The notes below the pieces were generated by a model. It saw nothing but the letters and a program-made list of their open reading frames with translations, had not been told where the DNA came from and did not search any database. Position numbers and translations under genes: made by a program. Source: Betaproteobacteria bacterium (lineage in GTDB: Bacteria > Pseudomonadota > Gammaproteobacteria > Burkholderiales > Casimicrobiaceae). Taken from it: a stretch of 24,422 nucleotides of DNA. The stretch lies in the NCBI GenBank assembly GCA_005889025.1, contig VBCZ01000070.1, positions 4,794 through 29,215 of the forward strand, written 5' to 3'. The first letter of the stretch is position 1. Every line of letters begins with the position of its first letter. Below are positions 1-7,695 of the stretch, piece by piece.

Positions 1-905
1 CCAGCGACGGTGCTGCCAGTGCCGATGGCTTGATTGCCGAAGCCCCCGGCGACGGTGCTGTAAGGGGCGCTGGCGATGTTGCCGTATCCACCACTATCGG
101 TCGCATACAGCCCCGTGATGGTATGCGTCCCGCCATAGTTGGTGGGCCGATTGAAATATCCGAGCACGTCGATGATCGCGTTCGTCTGCAAGGAGGCATA
201 GGCACTGAAATCAGACGCGCAGCCAGTGCACAGCGGCACGATCTCGGCATTCGCTGGCTGCTGCCCTGACCCCCACCAGTTCACCGTCGCCGCGAGCGGC
301 CGTGTTTGATTGAACGGCCACACGATAAAGAACGCCGGCCCGCCGACGGTGTCTGCCAGTGTCACATTAAGCATTACCGCGGCGGGATGAACGGGAATCC
401 CGCAGTTGGTGGCGGAGCCGCCTTGGCTGGCAAAACCGCTTGGGCTGAATGCCAGCCAGTTGCGCTGATTGCCTGGCAGGAACACCCCGCCTGCGCCGGA
501 GCGGGTATCGACGATCCGGCACGGCACCACCGGCGTGTACACCAGGTCATCGGTGGTATCGCCCAGCGACTTGGTGTGCTTCAGCGTCGGTGCGACGGCC
601 GCATCAGTATGCACCAGCGCAGCGGAGACCACATCGCGCAAGCCCTCCACACTTCCCGCCAGGCTCGCGGCCAGCAGGTGATCCGAGCGCAGGCCAGAGA
701 GGATCTCCCGCAGCTGCGCCGTGCTGACACTTGCGTTCGACATCGCCAGTCGATCGCCCCATTCACCGACGATGCGCTCGACAACCGTTGCGCGGTTCTG
801 GTCGATGGTCAACAGCGCGCTGGGAACGATGTGCTGTGCCCTCGCTGCGCTTGCGATCAAGGCCGCCGTCACGACCATGAGAGTAAGGGTTCTGCGTAGG
901 AACAT
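1..905 (-). CDS. Secreted surface-type protein with YadA-head-like repeats, 3' end outside window
   Basis: An open frame of 301 codons runs from ATG at 905 to the window edge with no stop, so the C-terminus is missing. An AAGGAGA ribosome site lies just upstream. Residues 1-23 form a clear signal peptide (RR, then a hydrophobic run, then ARA before Gln24), so the product is exported. Residues 25-120 look helical. Residues 121-252 contain a module that opens with VYTPVVPCRIVDTR and closes with IIDVLGYF, a pattern recurrent in uncharacterised bacterial surface proteins. From about residue 259 the protein becomes Gly/Ser/Thr/Ala-rich. Near the edge a 15-residue unit of the type STVAGGFGNQAIGTG begins to repeat, which resembles YadA-type head repeats of trimeric adhesins. 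Whether it ends in a membrane anchor cannot be seen. Function is unknown; an adhesive or surface role is inference only. Confidence 0.8.
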   Translation of the reverse strand, partial: MFLRRTLTLMVVTAALIASAARAQHIVPSALLTIDQNRATVVERIVGEWGDRLAMSNASVSTAQLREILSGLRSDHLLAASLAGSVEGLRDVVSAALVHTDAAVAPTLKHTKSLGDTTDDLVYTPVVPCRIVDTRSGAGGVFLPGNQRNWLAFSPSGFASQGGSATNCGIPVHPAAVMLNVTLADTVGGPAFFIVWPFNQTRPLAATVNWWGSGQQPANAEIVPLCTGCASDFSAYASLQTNAIIDVLGYFNRPTNYGGTHTITGLYATDSGGYGNIASAPYSTVAGGFGNQAIGTGSTVA

Positions 906-1061
906 CTTGTTCTCCTTCGGTTGCGATCCAAAGTGGCGCATCTCAACAGTCGACATCCGCGACTCGCTTGGTCATTTGTGAAATTCCCGTAACAGCCTTA
1001 ATCGCCGGGGGGAAAGGCTCTACTGTAATGGGACCTTTGCCATTTTGCATGCGTCGACCTG

Positions 1062-1523
1062 ATGCCTCCCATTGTTCAGCACAGCAGATTGATAGGGATC
1101 GAAGCACTGGTCGAAGCCTGGGCCAACGCCTGGAACGATCACGATGCGGAGGCGGCTGCCGCGCTTATCATGCCGGAGGTCGACTTCATCAATGTCTTCG
1201 GGCGTTGGCTCAAGGGAAAAAAGGAATTTATCGACCATCATCGGCAACTTCACGCCATGCAGATGCGCAACAGCACATGGAGCAATCTCGACTACGAAGC
1301 CCGTTTCATCGGCGACGATCTCGCTATCCTTCACTTGGAGTGGATGGTTCAGGACGATGAGGATCCGGATGGAACTCCTCGGCGCGGGCGGTGCGGCGTT
1401 TTCACCTGGATCCTGATACGAACAGAAAGCTCATGGCGCATTCTTGCGGCGCATAACACGAACCTCCATCCTAGCGTTAGTCATCGACTGCGGTCGACCG
1501 GCCGAGACACTCGCGGCGGGTAG
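1062..1523 (+). CDS. SnoaL-like / SgcJ-EcaC family protein (DUF4440 type)
   Basis: This 153-residue protein fits the NTF2-like, SnoaL-type fold of the SgcJ/EcaC family. The signs are an early helix with ALVEAWANAWNDHDA, then DFINVFGRWLKG, a central region with LAILHLEW, and a closing WRILAAHNTN strand. Members are small cytoplasmic alpha+beta barrel proteins; several are annotated as oxidoreductases or as hydrolases of small molecules, but the substrate cannot be read from sequence. The last 15 or so residues (from HRLRST) run beyond the usual family end. It is divergent from the gene ending at 905, with 156 bases between. No convincing ribosome site precedes the ATG, so the start is moderately sure. 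Confidence 0.75.
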   Translation: MPPIVQHSRLIGIEALVEAWANAWNDHDAEAAAALIMPEVDFINVFGRWLKGKKEFIDHHRQLHAMQMRNSTWSNLDYEARFIGDDLAILHLEWMVQDDEDPDGTPRRGRCGVFTWILIRTESSWRILAAHNTNLHPSVSHRLRSTGRDTRGG

Positions 1524-2284
1524 GGAGATGCCGGCTCTGAATAGCGCCGTGCGCCCTCGCAGCACATACGCCAAAGCCGGTCGTGAATAGCTTCACAGCC
1601 CCCTTTTTCACCGGCGCCCGTCGGTCCGGTGATCGCCATCTGTTGGCCAGACGTCGATTTCAAGCGCCGCGTCGCACGGGCCCAGCGCCATGATATGCGG
1701 CAAGGCGAAGCCGATGATGCAGACGAATGCGGCGCGCGACGTCGATCTCAGGACCCGCGCACTCCGCGGCATTCGAAGCCAGTGTAAACACATGCAGCTG
1801 TGCGGCGGACAAGCGTTCAACAACCCGCCACGGGCGACGGTGCTCCCGACAATCAAATGCCGTTGGAAATCCGGAACGACTGTTTACGTCGCTGCAAGCT
1901 GCGCTACCACTTGTTGTATCCAAAAGACCCTATGAGCCCCTAATGCCCCCTGATTTGTGCACGGATTTGTGCACAACCTTAGGGTAGCGATGGCTTGCAC
2001 CGTTGACGTTCTCTCGACGCTTTGACTGGCCGCAGGCGGACCCACTCCAGCCATTCACGCCGCCCCGAGGCGGACAGTCGCATGTCGCGGTAACGGGCGT
2101 CGCAGCTTTGGATTTCCCATCTTCTTGCGGCAATGCCCGCTACGGAGTGTGCGGGACATTTGCAGGAACCGGTGGTGCGAGCCGACAATACTGGGCCTCG
2201 CGCAGTCTATTATTCGGAATCTCGCAGCCGGACTGGCGCAGCGTGGAGTGGAACAATGTGAGTGGAATCGAGGGAGGCAAGCCA
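1524..2284. other. Long non-coding stretch, no recognisable gene
   Basis: About 760 bases lie between the SnoaL-like gene and the CHRD gene. Several short open frames exist on both strands, but none shows a family motif, a good ribosome site or a plausible composition. The only structured element seen is a pair of 11-base direct repeats at 1952-1974. The region could hold a decayed gene, an RNA or long regulatory sequence; nothing in it allows a choice. Confidence 0.5.
1952..1974. repeat. Tandem 11-base repeat with GTGCAC palindromes
   Basis: GATTTGTGCAC occurs at 1952-1962 and again at 1964-1974, a 12-base period. Each copy contains the palindrome GTGCAC, and the second lies within the longer palindrome TTGTGCACAA (1967-1976). 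The layout, two palindromic half-turn-spaced sites in a non-coding region, could be an operator, but no adjacent promoter was recognised. Chance is possible. Confidence 0.45.
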
Positions 2285-2725
2285 ATGAATTCAGTACCAC
2301 GGACGGTGGGGCGCGCGCGACGCATTGCGATGAACGTGTTCGCGGTCTTCCTCACCAGTAGTGCGATTTGCGCATCGAGCCAGGAACTCAAGGTCGTGCT
2401 GAGCGGGAATCAGGAAATTCCGCCGGTGGCGACCTCGGCCTCGGGAACCGGCACGATCACCGTCAACGCGGACCGATCTGTGATCGGCAATGCGACGATC
2501 ACCGGGATGTCGGTCACGGTCGCCCATCTTCACGAAGGGGCCGCTGGCACCAGCGGGCCGATCATCATTCCGCTGATCAGGACGGCGGACAACGTCTGGT
2601 CGGTGCCGTCGGGCGCCCGGCTCACCGACGCGCAGTACGAGAGCTACAAGGCAGGCAATCTCTATTTCAACATTCACAGCGAGGCCCACCGCAGCGGCGA
2701 GATCCGGGGCCAGATCAAGCCGTGA
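2285..2725 (+). CDS. Exported CHRD-domain protein
   Basis: The 146-residue product has an N-terminal signal peptide (about residues 1-32, basic start then MNVFAVFLTSSAICASS) followed by a single CHRD domain (about 35-144). Family hallmarks are visible: LSGNQEIPPV, SGTGTITV, the VAHLHEGAAG histidine motif, DAQYESYKAGNLYFNIHS and the terminal GEIRGQIKP. CHRD domains are secreted beta-rich modules first noticed in chordin; their bacterial function is not established. The start at 2285 is chosen because GGAGG lies 8 bases upstream and gives a proper signal peptide. The frame stays open a further 94 codons upstream but that part looks non-coding. The gene converges on the substrate-binding protein gene, 30 bases away. 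Confidence 0.88.
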   Translation: MNSVPRTVGRARRIAMNVFAVFLTSSAICASSQELKVVLSGNQEIPPVATSASGTGTITVNADRSVIGNATITGMSVTVAHLHEGAAGTSGPIIIPLIRTADNVWSVPSGARLTDAQYESYKAGNLYFNIHSEAHRSGEIRGQIKP

Positions 2726-2758
2726 CTGGCGCGGGGGGTCAGAAGTCACGCGCCGTCA
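2723..2758. terminator. Inverted repeat spanning both convergent stop codons
   Basis: TGAC and GGCGCG (2723-2726, 2728-2733) are matched by CGCGCC and GTCA (2749-2758), giving a 10-pair imperfect stem with one bulged base and a 15-base loop. The stop codon of the CHRD gene and that of the opposing gene both sit inside the stem. The position fits a bidirectional terminator, but there is no U-tract on either side, so intrinsic termination is inferred only from the hairpin. Confidence 0.45.
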
Positions 2759-3733
2759 TTCGATTGCGCGGTCAGCGCGCAACTCCAGTTCGCGCGGAAT
2801 TACGAGGCCGAGTACCCGGGCGGTCTTGCGATTGATGACGAATTCCAGCACCGTGGGCTGTTCGATGGGGAGACTGCCCGGTTTCGCGCCCTTCAGGATC
2901 TTGTCGACGTAGGTCGCGGCCCGCCGATAGTGCATGGCCAGGTCTTGGCCGTAACTCATCAGGCCGCCGGCCTCCGTCATTTCCGGGCTGGAAGAGATCG
3001 TCGGCAGTCGGTTGCCTACGGCGAGCTTAATGATGAGTTCCTGCTGCACGTCGAAATACGAGTCCGTAGCCACGATCACGGCCTGCGCACGGGCGCGGGT
3101 GATCGCGGCAAAGCCGGCCTCGATCTGGCTCGCGGTGCCGGCCTCGACTTGAAGCACTTTAATGCGGCGCGTGTAGGCGGTGCCCTCAATTTGCTCGAGG
3201 ATCAGCGCATCACTGGGATTGCCCGGGTTGATCAGCACGGCGACGAGCGACAGCCTGGGAACCGCGACTTGTAGCAGCTCGAGATGCTTGCTGCTGACCT
3301 CTGTCACGATGTTGGTTAGGCCCGTGATATTTCCGCCGGGCCGGGACAGGCTGACCGCGAATCCTTCGCCGATCGGATCGGGCACCCCCACCATCACAAT
3401 CGGAGTCGTCGTCGTTGCCTGATGTGCGGCCTGGACGCATAGTGTCGTCACCGCCACGATGACATCGACTTTCAGTCGCACGAGTTCCGCCCCCAGGCCC
3501 GGCAGGCGCTCGTACCTTCCCTCCGCGAAGCGCCAATCGACGGCGAAATCCCGCCCTTCTACTAGACCAAGCTCGCGCATGCCTTGCAAAAACGGTTGCT
3601 GAACGCGGGTCGACGCGGAACCCGCCGCGAGAAATCCGATGCGCGCAAGCCTGGATTGCGGCTGAGCGAGTAACGTGAGTGGCGCAGCCATCAGGCCACG
3701 TGCCAGTGTGGCGATGAATGCCCGCCGGTCCAT
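2756..3733 (-). CDS. ABC transporter substrate-binding protein (PF04392 type)
   Basis: The 325-residue protein matches the periplasmic binding family often named ABC transporter substrate-binding protein or TrpX-like. It has a twin-arginine-like leader (MDRRAFIATLARGL, cleavage near residue 25), then ARIGFLAAGS, VDWRFAEGRYERLPGLGAEL, DPIGEGFAVSLSRPGGNITG, and a C-terminal VINRKTARVLGLVIP. The length is typical and the two-lobe order is intact. No permease or ATPase gene is adjacent, so it is an orphan binding protein, which is common for this family in betaproteobacteria; the ligand is unknown. GAGGT lies 9 bases before ATG 3733; a GTG three bases earlier (3736) is an equally possible start. 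Confidence 0.88.
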   Translation of the reverse strand: MDRRAFIATLARGLMAAPLTLLAQPQSRLARIGFLAAGSASTRVQQPFLQGMRELGLVEGRDFAVDWRFAEGRYERLPGLGAELVRLKVDVIVAVTTLCVQAAHQATTTTPIVMVGVPDPIGEGFAVSLSRPGGNITGLTNIVTEVSSKHLELLQVAVPRLSLVAVLINPGNPSDALILEQIEGTAYTRRIKVLQVEAGTASQIEAGFAAITRARAQAVIVATDSYFDVQQELIIKLAVGNRLPTISSSPEMTEAGGLMSYGQDLAMHYRRAATYVDKILKGAKPGSLPIEQPTVLEFVINRKTARVLGLVIPRELELRADRAIE

Positions 3734-3909
3734 CACTGAATCACCTCGTTGACGAGAGGAAGTCCAGCCATCGTACGCCTACCGCGGGAATTGAACGCCG
3801 CCAACGAGCGGCTGCTCCTGGCCCGCACTGGGACGTTGACACCGGGCCGCCCATCTCCACCGCTCTGCCAGCACGGAGCGTGCCCAGGCTGGATCTTGCG
3901 GATTAATTG

Positions 3910-3977
3910 TGGCGGAGAGAGAGGGATTCGAACCCTCCTTAGCAGGGGAGTGCCTTCGACCACTCGGCCATCTCTCC
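3910..3977 (-). tRNA. tRNA-Ser(GCT), lacking the variable arm
   Basis: The acceptor stem (3971-3977 with 3914-3920), serine-type D arm, anticodon loop CTGCTAA with GCT at 3941-3943, T arm (3921-3937, loop TTCGAAT), discriminator G and encoded CCA (3910-3912) are all present. A normal class II tRNA-Ser is about 90 nt; this gene is 68. Only one base (3938) separates the anticodon loop from the T stem, so the 3' strand of the anticodon stem and the whole long variable arm, about 25 bases, are absent. As written it could not fold correctly, and seryl-tRNA synthetase recognises the long variable arm. Position next to lysC is common in betaproteobacteria. It is either a deletion in the assembly or a broken gene. 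Confidence 0.85.
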
Positions 3978-4053
3978 GGGCGAGCGTGCGATTCTACTGG
4001 CCGCTGGACGGGCCAGTCAAACCAGATGCCACTGAAACGCGCGCCTGTAGATT

Positions 4054-4548
4054 TCAGAGCGGCTGCGGCGCTTGCTCGAGCTCGAAAGTACGATGCAAGA
4101 CGCGTACGGCCAGCTCAAGATATTTTTCGTCGATGACCACCGAGGTCTTGATTTCCGATGTCGAGATCATCTGGATATTGATGCCCTCCCCGGCGAGCGC
4201 CTTGAACATTTTCGCTGCGATGCCGACATGCGAACGCATGCCGATGCCGACCAGCGATACCTTGCAGATCCGGTTGTCGCCGATGATCTCGCGCGCCGCG
4301 AAGCCTTTGTCCTTTTCGCGCGAAAGCACGTCGAGCGCCTTCTGGTACTCGCCGCGATTGACGGTAAATGAAAAATCGGTGTGCCCCGACGCTCCGATGT
4401 TCTGCACGATCATGTCGACATCGATGTTCGCCGCAGCAATCGGGCCCAGGATGGCGTATGCGATGCCCGGGCGGTCTTCGACACCCATCACGGAAATCTT
4501 TGATTCGTCGCGATTGAACGCGATGCCGGAAATGATCGCCTGTTCCAC
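4054..4548 (-). CDS. lysC: Aspartate kinase, C-terminal ACT-domain part (gene broken at about 4548)
   Basis: This is the regulatory half of aspartate kinase: EQAIISGIAFNRDESKISV, then DRPGIAYAILGPIAAANIDVDMIVQN (first ACT) and RSHVGIAAKMFKALAGEGI followed by QMISTSEIKTSV (second ACT), ending in a normal C-terminus of 163 residues. In the family these ACT domains bind lysine and/or threonine for feedback control. It continues the N-terminal part encoded at 4548-5222 but in a different frame. The first codon that aligns with the family is Glu at 4545-4543; the base triplet before it reads GTG where the family normally has ATG. There is no ribosome site, so it is not a separately evolved small subunit start; it is the severed half of one gene. 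Confidence 0.85.
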   Translation of the reverse strand: MEQAIISGIAFNRDESKISVMGVEDRPGIAYAILGPIAAANIDVDMIVQNIGASGHTDFSFTVNRGEYQKALDVLSREKDKGFAAREIIGDNRICKVSLVGIGMRSHVGIAAKMFKALAGEGINIQMISTSEIKTSVVIDEKYLELAVRVLHRTFELEQAPQPL

Positions 4549-5222
4549 TTGACTTTGTATTTGCCCGCAAACTCGACCGAGCGTATCTGCAGGACTTTCG
4601 AGCCGAGGCTGGCGAGCTCGAGCATTTCCTCGAACGTGATGCGATCGAGCCGCCTCGCTTCCGGAACGATGCGCGGGTCCGTCGTATAGACCCCATCCAC
4701 ATCCGTGTAGATCTGGCATTCGTCGGCACCAAGCGCCGCAGCAAGCGCGACACCCGACGTGTCCGAACCGCCGCGTCCGAGCGTCGTGATGTTGCCTTCG
4801 GCATCGACACCCTGGAATCCGGCGACGATCACGATCACGCCCTCCGCCAGATCCTTGCGTATCCGCGTATCGTCGATCTCGAGAATTCGCGCCTTGGTGA
4901 ACGCGCTGTCGGTAAGCACGCGCACCTGGCCGCCGGTATAGCTGCGCGCCTTCAGGCCCAGGTGGTTAAGCGCGATCGCCAGCAAGCCGATGGTCACCTG
5001 CTCGCCGGTCGCTGCGACGACGTCGAGCTCGCGCGGCTCGGGGTCGGGGGAAAAATCCTTGGCGAGCGCGAGCAGGCGGTTCGTTTCTCCGCTCATCGCC
5101 GATGGGACGATCACGAGCTGGTGACCTTCGCGATGAAAGCGGGCGATCCGCTTGGCCACGCTGCGGATTCGCTCGGTGCTTCCCACCGACGTTCCGCCGT
5201 ACTTTTGAACGATCAAGGCCAT
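4488..5222 (-). pseudogene. lysC: Aspartate kinase, catalytic N-terminal part (frame lost at about 4548)
   Basis: Aspartate kinase phosphorylates aspartate with ATP, the first step to lysine, threonine, methionine and diaminopimelate. The catalytic domain is present from ATG 5222: VQKYGGTSVG (residues 5-14), SAMSGETN, ELDVVAATGEQVT, TTLGRGGSDTSG, and ALGADECQIYTDVDGVYTTDPR. Homology stops at Lys225 (codon 4550-4548), in KYKVK. The following 19 codons to the stop at 4488 are out-of-frame read-through. In the family about 22-30 residues, with the pattern LRVLSSF...GTLI, should sit between KYKVK and MEQ; they are missing and the frame shifts. The gene lies 47 bases after fabF. No Shine-Dalgarno sequence is evident, yet the start matches the family. 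Confidence 0.87.
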
Positions 5223-5269
5223 GACGCTGTGTCGAGTGCCGCGACGCGCTCGAGCCGCCGCGGGGTCGC

Positions 5270-6508
5270 TCAAAGAGTCCGAAACGCCAGCGTAGCGTTG
5301 GTGCCGCCGAAGCCGAACGAGTTCGAAAGCGCAGCACGGATGGTCATCTTCCGCGCCTCGTTTGGAACAAAGTCGAGATCGCACCTGGGATCACGATTGA
5401 AAAGGTTGGCGGTGGGCGGCGCGATCTGATCACGCAACGCCAGCACGGTGAACACGGCTTCGACGCCGCCCGCCGCGCCGAGCAGATGCCCGGTCATGGA
5501 CTTCGTCGACGAAATCGCGAGCCTGGCCGCATGATCGCCGAAGCATCGCTTGACCGCGACGCATTCCGCGATGTCGCCGATCTGGGTCGAGGTGCCATGC
5601 GCGTTGATGTAATCGATGTCGGTCGGGTCGAGCTGCGCATTGCGCATCGCATTGACCATACTGCGCATCGCGCCGTTGCCGTCCTCCGGAGGCGCAGTGA
5701 CGTGATACGCGTCCGCCGACATCCCGTACCCTGCAAGCTCGCAATAGACACGCGTACCGCGCGCCTTGGCATGCTCGTACTCTTCCAGAATCAGCACTCC
5801 GGCGCCCTCGCCCAGAACGAACCCGTCGCGGTCGACATCCCACGGGCGGCTGGCCGTTGCCGGATCGTCGTTGCGATGGGAGAGCGCCCGCGCGGCGCAG
5901 AAACCGCCGACGCCCAGCGGGCTCACCGTCGATTCGGCTCCGCCGGCCACCATGATATCGGCGTCGCCGTATTCGATAAGGCGTGCGGCTTCGCCAAGGC
6001 TGTGATTCGCCGTCGAGCACGCGCTGACCATTGCCAGGTTCGGCCCTTTGTAGCCATACTGAATCGACACCAGGCCGGAAATCATGTTGATGATGGACCC
6101 GGGAACGAAGAACGGCGAAATCTTGCGCATGCCCCCCTGCTCATACGCGCGATGCGTCTCCTCGATCATTGGCAAGCCGCCGATACCCGAGCCTATGCAT
6201 ACCCCGATGCGCTCGGTATCGCCCGGATACCCGTCCAGGCCCGCATCGGTCACCGCCTCCATCGTCGCGGCCTGGCCGTAGTGGATGAACGTGTCGTAGC
6301 GGCGCGCTTCCTTGCCGGAAACGTATTTGGTGACATCGAAATTCTTGACCTCGCCGGCAATCCGTGACGGAAACGTGCTTGCATCGAAGCGCGTGATCGC
6401 CGCAATGCCCGAACGCGCGGCAAGGATGTTCCTCCACGACTCGGCAATGCCGATGCCGACGGGGGAGATGATGCCCATCCCGGTGATGACAACGCGGCGT
6501 CTGGACAT
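5270..6508 (-). CDS. fabF: Beta-ketoacyl-ACP synthase II
   Basis: FabF elongates acyl-ACP by decarboxylative condensation with malonyl-ACP in cytoplasmic type II fatty-acid synthesis. The 412-residue length is that of the family. Thiolase-fold landmarks are all present: RRVVITGMGIISPVG at the start, the nucleophile in VSACSTANHSLG, GDADIMVAGGAESTVSPLG, WDVDRDGFVLGEGAG, the two catalytic histidines in NAHGTST and KSMTGHLLGAAG, and NSFGFGGTNATL near the end. The start at 6508 gives the normal N-terminus; an in-frame upstream TTG adds 10 unlikely residues. It is the last fab gene here, 69 bases after acpP, and is followed by lysC rather than by pabC/mltG as is usual in related operons. Confidence 0.95.
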   Translation of the reverse strand: MSRRRVVITGMGIISPVGIGIAESWRNILAARSGIAAITRFDASTFPSRIAGEVKNFDVTKYVSGKEARRYDTFIHYGQAATMEAVTDAGLDGYPGDTERIGVCIGSGIGGLPMIEETHRAYEQGGMRKISPFFVPGSIINMISGLVSIQYGYKGPNLAMVSACSTANHSLGEAARLIEYGDADIMVAGGAESTVSPLGVGGFCAARALSHRNDDPATASRPWDVDRDGFVLGEGAGVLILEEYEHAKARGTRVYCELAGYGMSADAYHVTAPPEDGNGAMRSMVNAMRNAQLDPTDIDYINAHGTSTQIGDIAECVAVKRCFGDHAARLAISSTKSMTGHLLGAAGGVEAVFTVLALRDQIAPPTANLFNRDPRCDLDFVPNEARKMTIRAALSNSFGFGGTNATLAFRTL

Positions 6509-6577
6509 GGGGTCGGCGCGGATTGGGGGCCGAGGCAAAACCGCGCAACAAAGCCGCTCGGCGCGGCGGGTGTCAGC

Positions 6578-6817
6578 TTACTTCTTGATATGGGAATTGA
6601 TGTAATCGATGGCCTGCTGAACTGTCGTGATCTTCTCGGCGTCTTCGTCGGGAATTTCGGTCTCGAACTCTTCTTCCAGAGCCATGACCAGCTCCACCGT
6701 ATCCAGCGAGTCGGCACCGAGGTCGTCCACAAAAGACGATTCGTTCTTGATCTCAGCCTCATTGACGCCGAGTTGCTCGGCGACGATCTTCTTGACTCGT
6801 TGTTCTACGTTTTCCAT
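6578..6817 (-). CDS. acpP: Acyl carrier protein
   Basis: The 79-residue acidic protein carries growing acyl chains on a phosphopantetheine arm. The attachment serine is Ser37 in GADSLDTVELVMALEEEF, and the protein is intact to QQAIDYINSHIKK. The ATG at 6817 is set by a very strong GGAGGAG site; an upstream start giving five more residues (MGRRS) would read through that site and is rejected. It lies between fabG and fabF in the standard order. A 136-base gap separates it from fabG, with a possible own promoter (6861-6869), fitting the high demand for ACP. Confidence 0.97.
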   Translation of the reverse strand: MENVEQRVKKIVAEQLGVNEAEIKNESSFVDDLGADSLDTVELVMALEEEFETEIPDEDAEKITTVQQAIDYINSHIKK

Positions 6818-6860
6818 GCTTCTCCTCCCCAACGGGGTCTGAACATTTCAAAACCGGTGG

Positions 6861-6869
6861 ATTTTACCA
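6861..6869 (-). promoter_or_regulatory. Possible extended -10 promoter of acpP
   Basis: On the minus strand TGG TAAAAT reads as an extended -10 element (TGn followed by TAAAAT) 43 bases before the acpP start. No good -35 hexamer lies 16-18 bases upstream, as extended -10 promoters allow. The gap between fabG and acpP is the longest in the operon, which supports an internal promoter. Confidence 0.4.
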
Positions 6870-6953
6870 GATGACCGCGATTTGCGCTGCCACCGGCCGG
6901 GCACTCTGCCCGTGCATTCTCGTGCTCCATCGCGGTGCAAAGTGCGCGGAGCA

Positions 6954-7694
6954 TCACGTCATGTACATCCCGCCGTTGACATGCAGTGTTGCGCCCGTGA
7001 TGTAGCCCGCCTCGGGCGACGCGAGAAAAGCAACGGCATGCGCGACTTCCTGCGGCGTGCCCAGCCTTCCCAGCGGTATCTTGTCGACGAGCGTTTGCCG
7101 CTGCGCATCCGACAGCGCGCGTGTCATGTCGGTATCGATAAAGCCGGGCGCGACACAATTGACGGTGATCGCCCGGCTTCCCACTTCCTGCGCCAGCGAT
7201 TTGGTAAAGCCCACCAGCGCCGCTTTTGCGGCGGCATAGTTCGTCTGCCCGGCGTTGCCGCTGATTCCGACGACGGAGCCGACCGAGATGATGCGCCCAT
7301 AGCGCGCCTTCATCATGCCGCGCAGCACTGCCTTCGACAGCCGGTACGCCGATTTGAGGTTCGTGTCCATGATCGAATCCCAATCGTCTTCCTTCATGCG
7401 CAGGAGCAGGCCGTCGCGGGTGATTCCCGCGTTGTTGACGAGAATCGCGATGTCGCCGTAACGCGTTTGGATTGCCGCGATCGCCGAGTCGACCGCGCTG
7501 CTATCGCTGACGTCGAGTCGGATGCCCTCCCCCGCATTGCCTGCATCCTTGAGGTACGCTGAAATCGATGCCCCACCTTCGTCGCTGGTGGCGGTGCCGA
7601 TCACGGTAGCCTTGTCGCGTGCGAGAACACGAGCGATCGCCATGCCGATGCCCCGCGTCGCGCCTGTAACAAGCGCCACTTTGTCATCGAGCAT
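6954..7694 (-). CDS. fabG: 3-oxoacyl-ACP reductase
   Basis: FabG reduces 3-oxoacyl-ACP to 3-hydroxyacyl-ACP with NADPH. The 246-residue protein is a complete short-chain dehydrogenase. It has the cofactor motif GATRGIG near the N-terminus, LVNNAGITRD, the catalytic Ser in ISVGSVVG, the Tyr/Lys pair in TNYAAAKAALVGFTK, and VAPGFIDTDMT, ending GYITGATLHVNGGMYM as in the family. ATG 7694 follows the fabD stop by one base, so translation is probably coupled. A longer open frame upstream only reads fabD out of frame. Confidence 0.96.
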   Translation of the reverse strand: MLDDKVALVTGATRGIGMAIARVLARDKATVIGTATSDEGGASISAYLKDAGNAGEGIRLDVSDSSAVDSAIAAIQTRYGDIAILVNNAGITRDGLLLRMKEDDWDSIMDTNLKSAYRLSKAVLRGMMKARYGRIISVGSVVGISGNAGQTNYAAAKAALVGFTKSLAQEVGSRAITVNCVAPGFIDTDMTRALSDAQRQTLVDKIPLGRLGTPQEVAHAVAFLASPEAGYITGATLHVNGGMYMT

Positions 7695-7695
7695 G

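Noticed and set aside
306..899. 197-codon plus-strand frame
   Set aside because: It is the antisense shadow of the secreted-protein gene, which has the ribosome site, signal peptide and repeats.
1930..2133. Minus-strand frame ending in a VHKSVHKS repeat, possibly the tail of an integrase
   Set aside because: No catalytic motif of a tyrosine recombinase is visible and the frame is short; the repeat in the protein only reflects the 12-base DNA repeat.
2003..2284. Upstream extension of the CHRD gene giving 240 residues
   Set aside because: The added 94 residues have no signal peptide or family match, while ATG 2285 has GGAGG and gives a proper export signal.
3770..3890. tRNA-like pieces on the minus strand (a D-arm-like TGGCAGAGCGGT and a T-loop-like TTCAATTCC)
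   Set aside because: No acceptor stem pairs and spacing is wrong, so no cloverleaf can be drawn.
4488..4720. Programmed frameshifting to join the lysC, serS and ftsK halves
   Set aside because: No slippery heptamer was seen at the joins and conserved residues are missing at each, which a frameshift would not restore.
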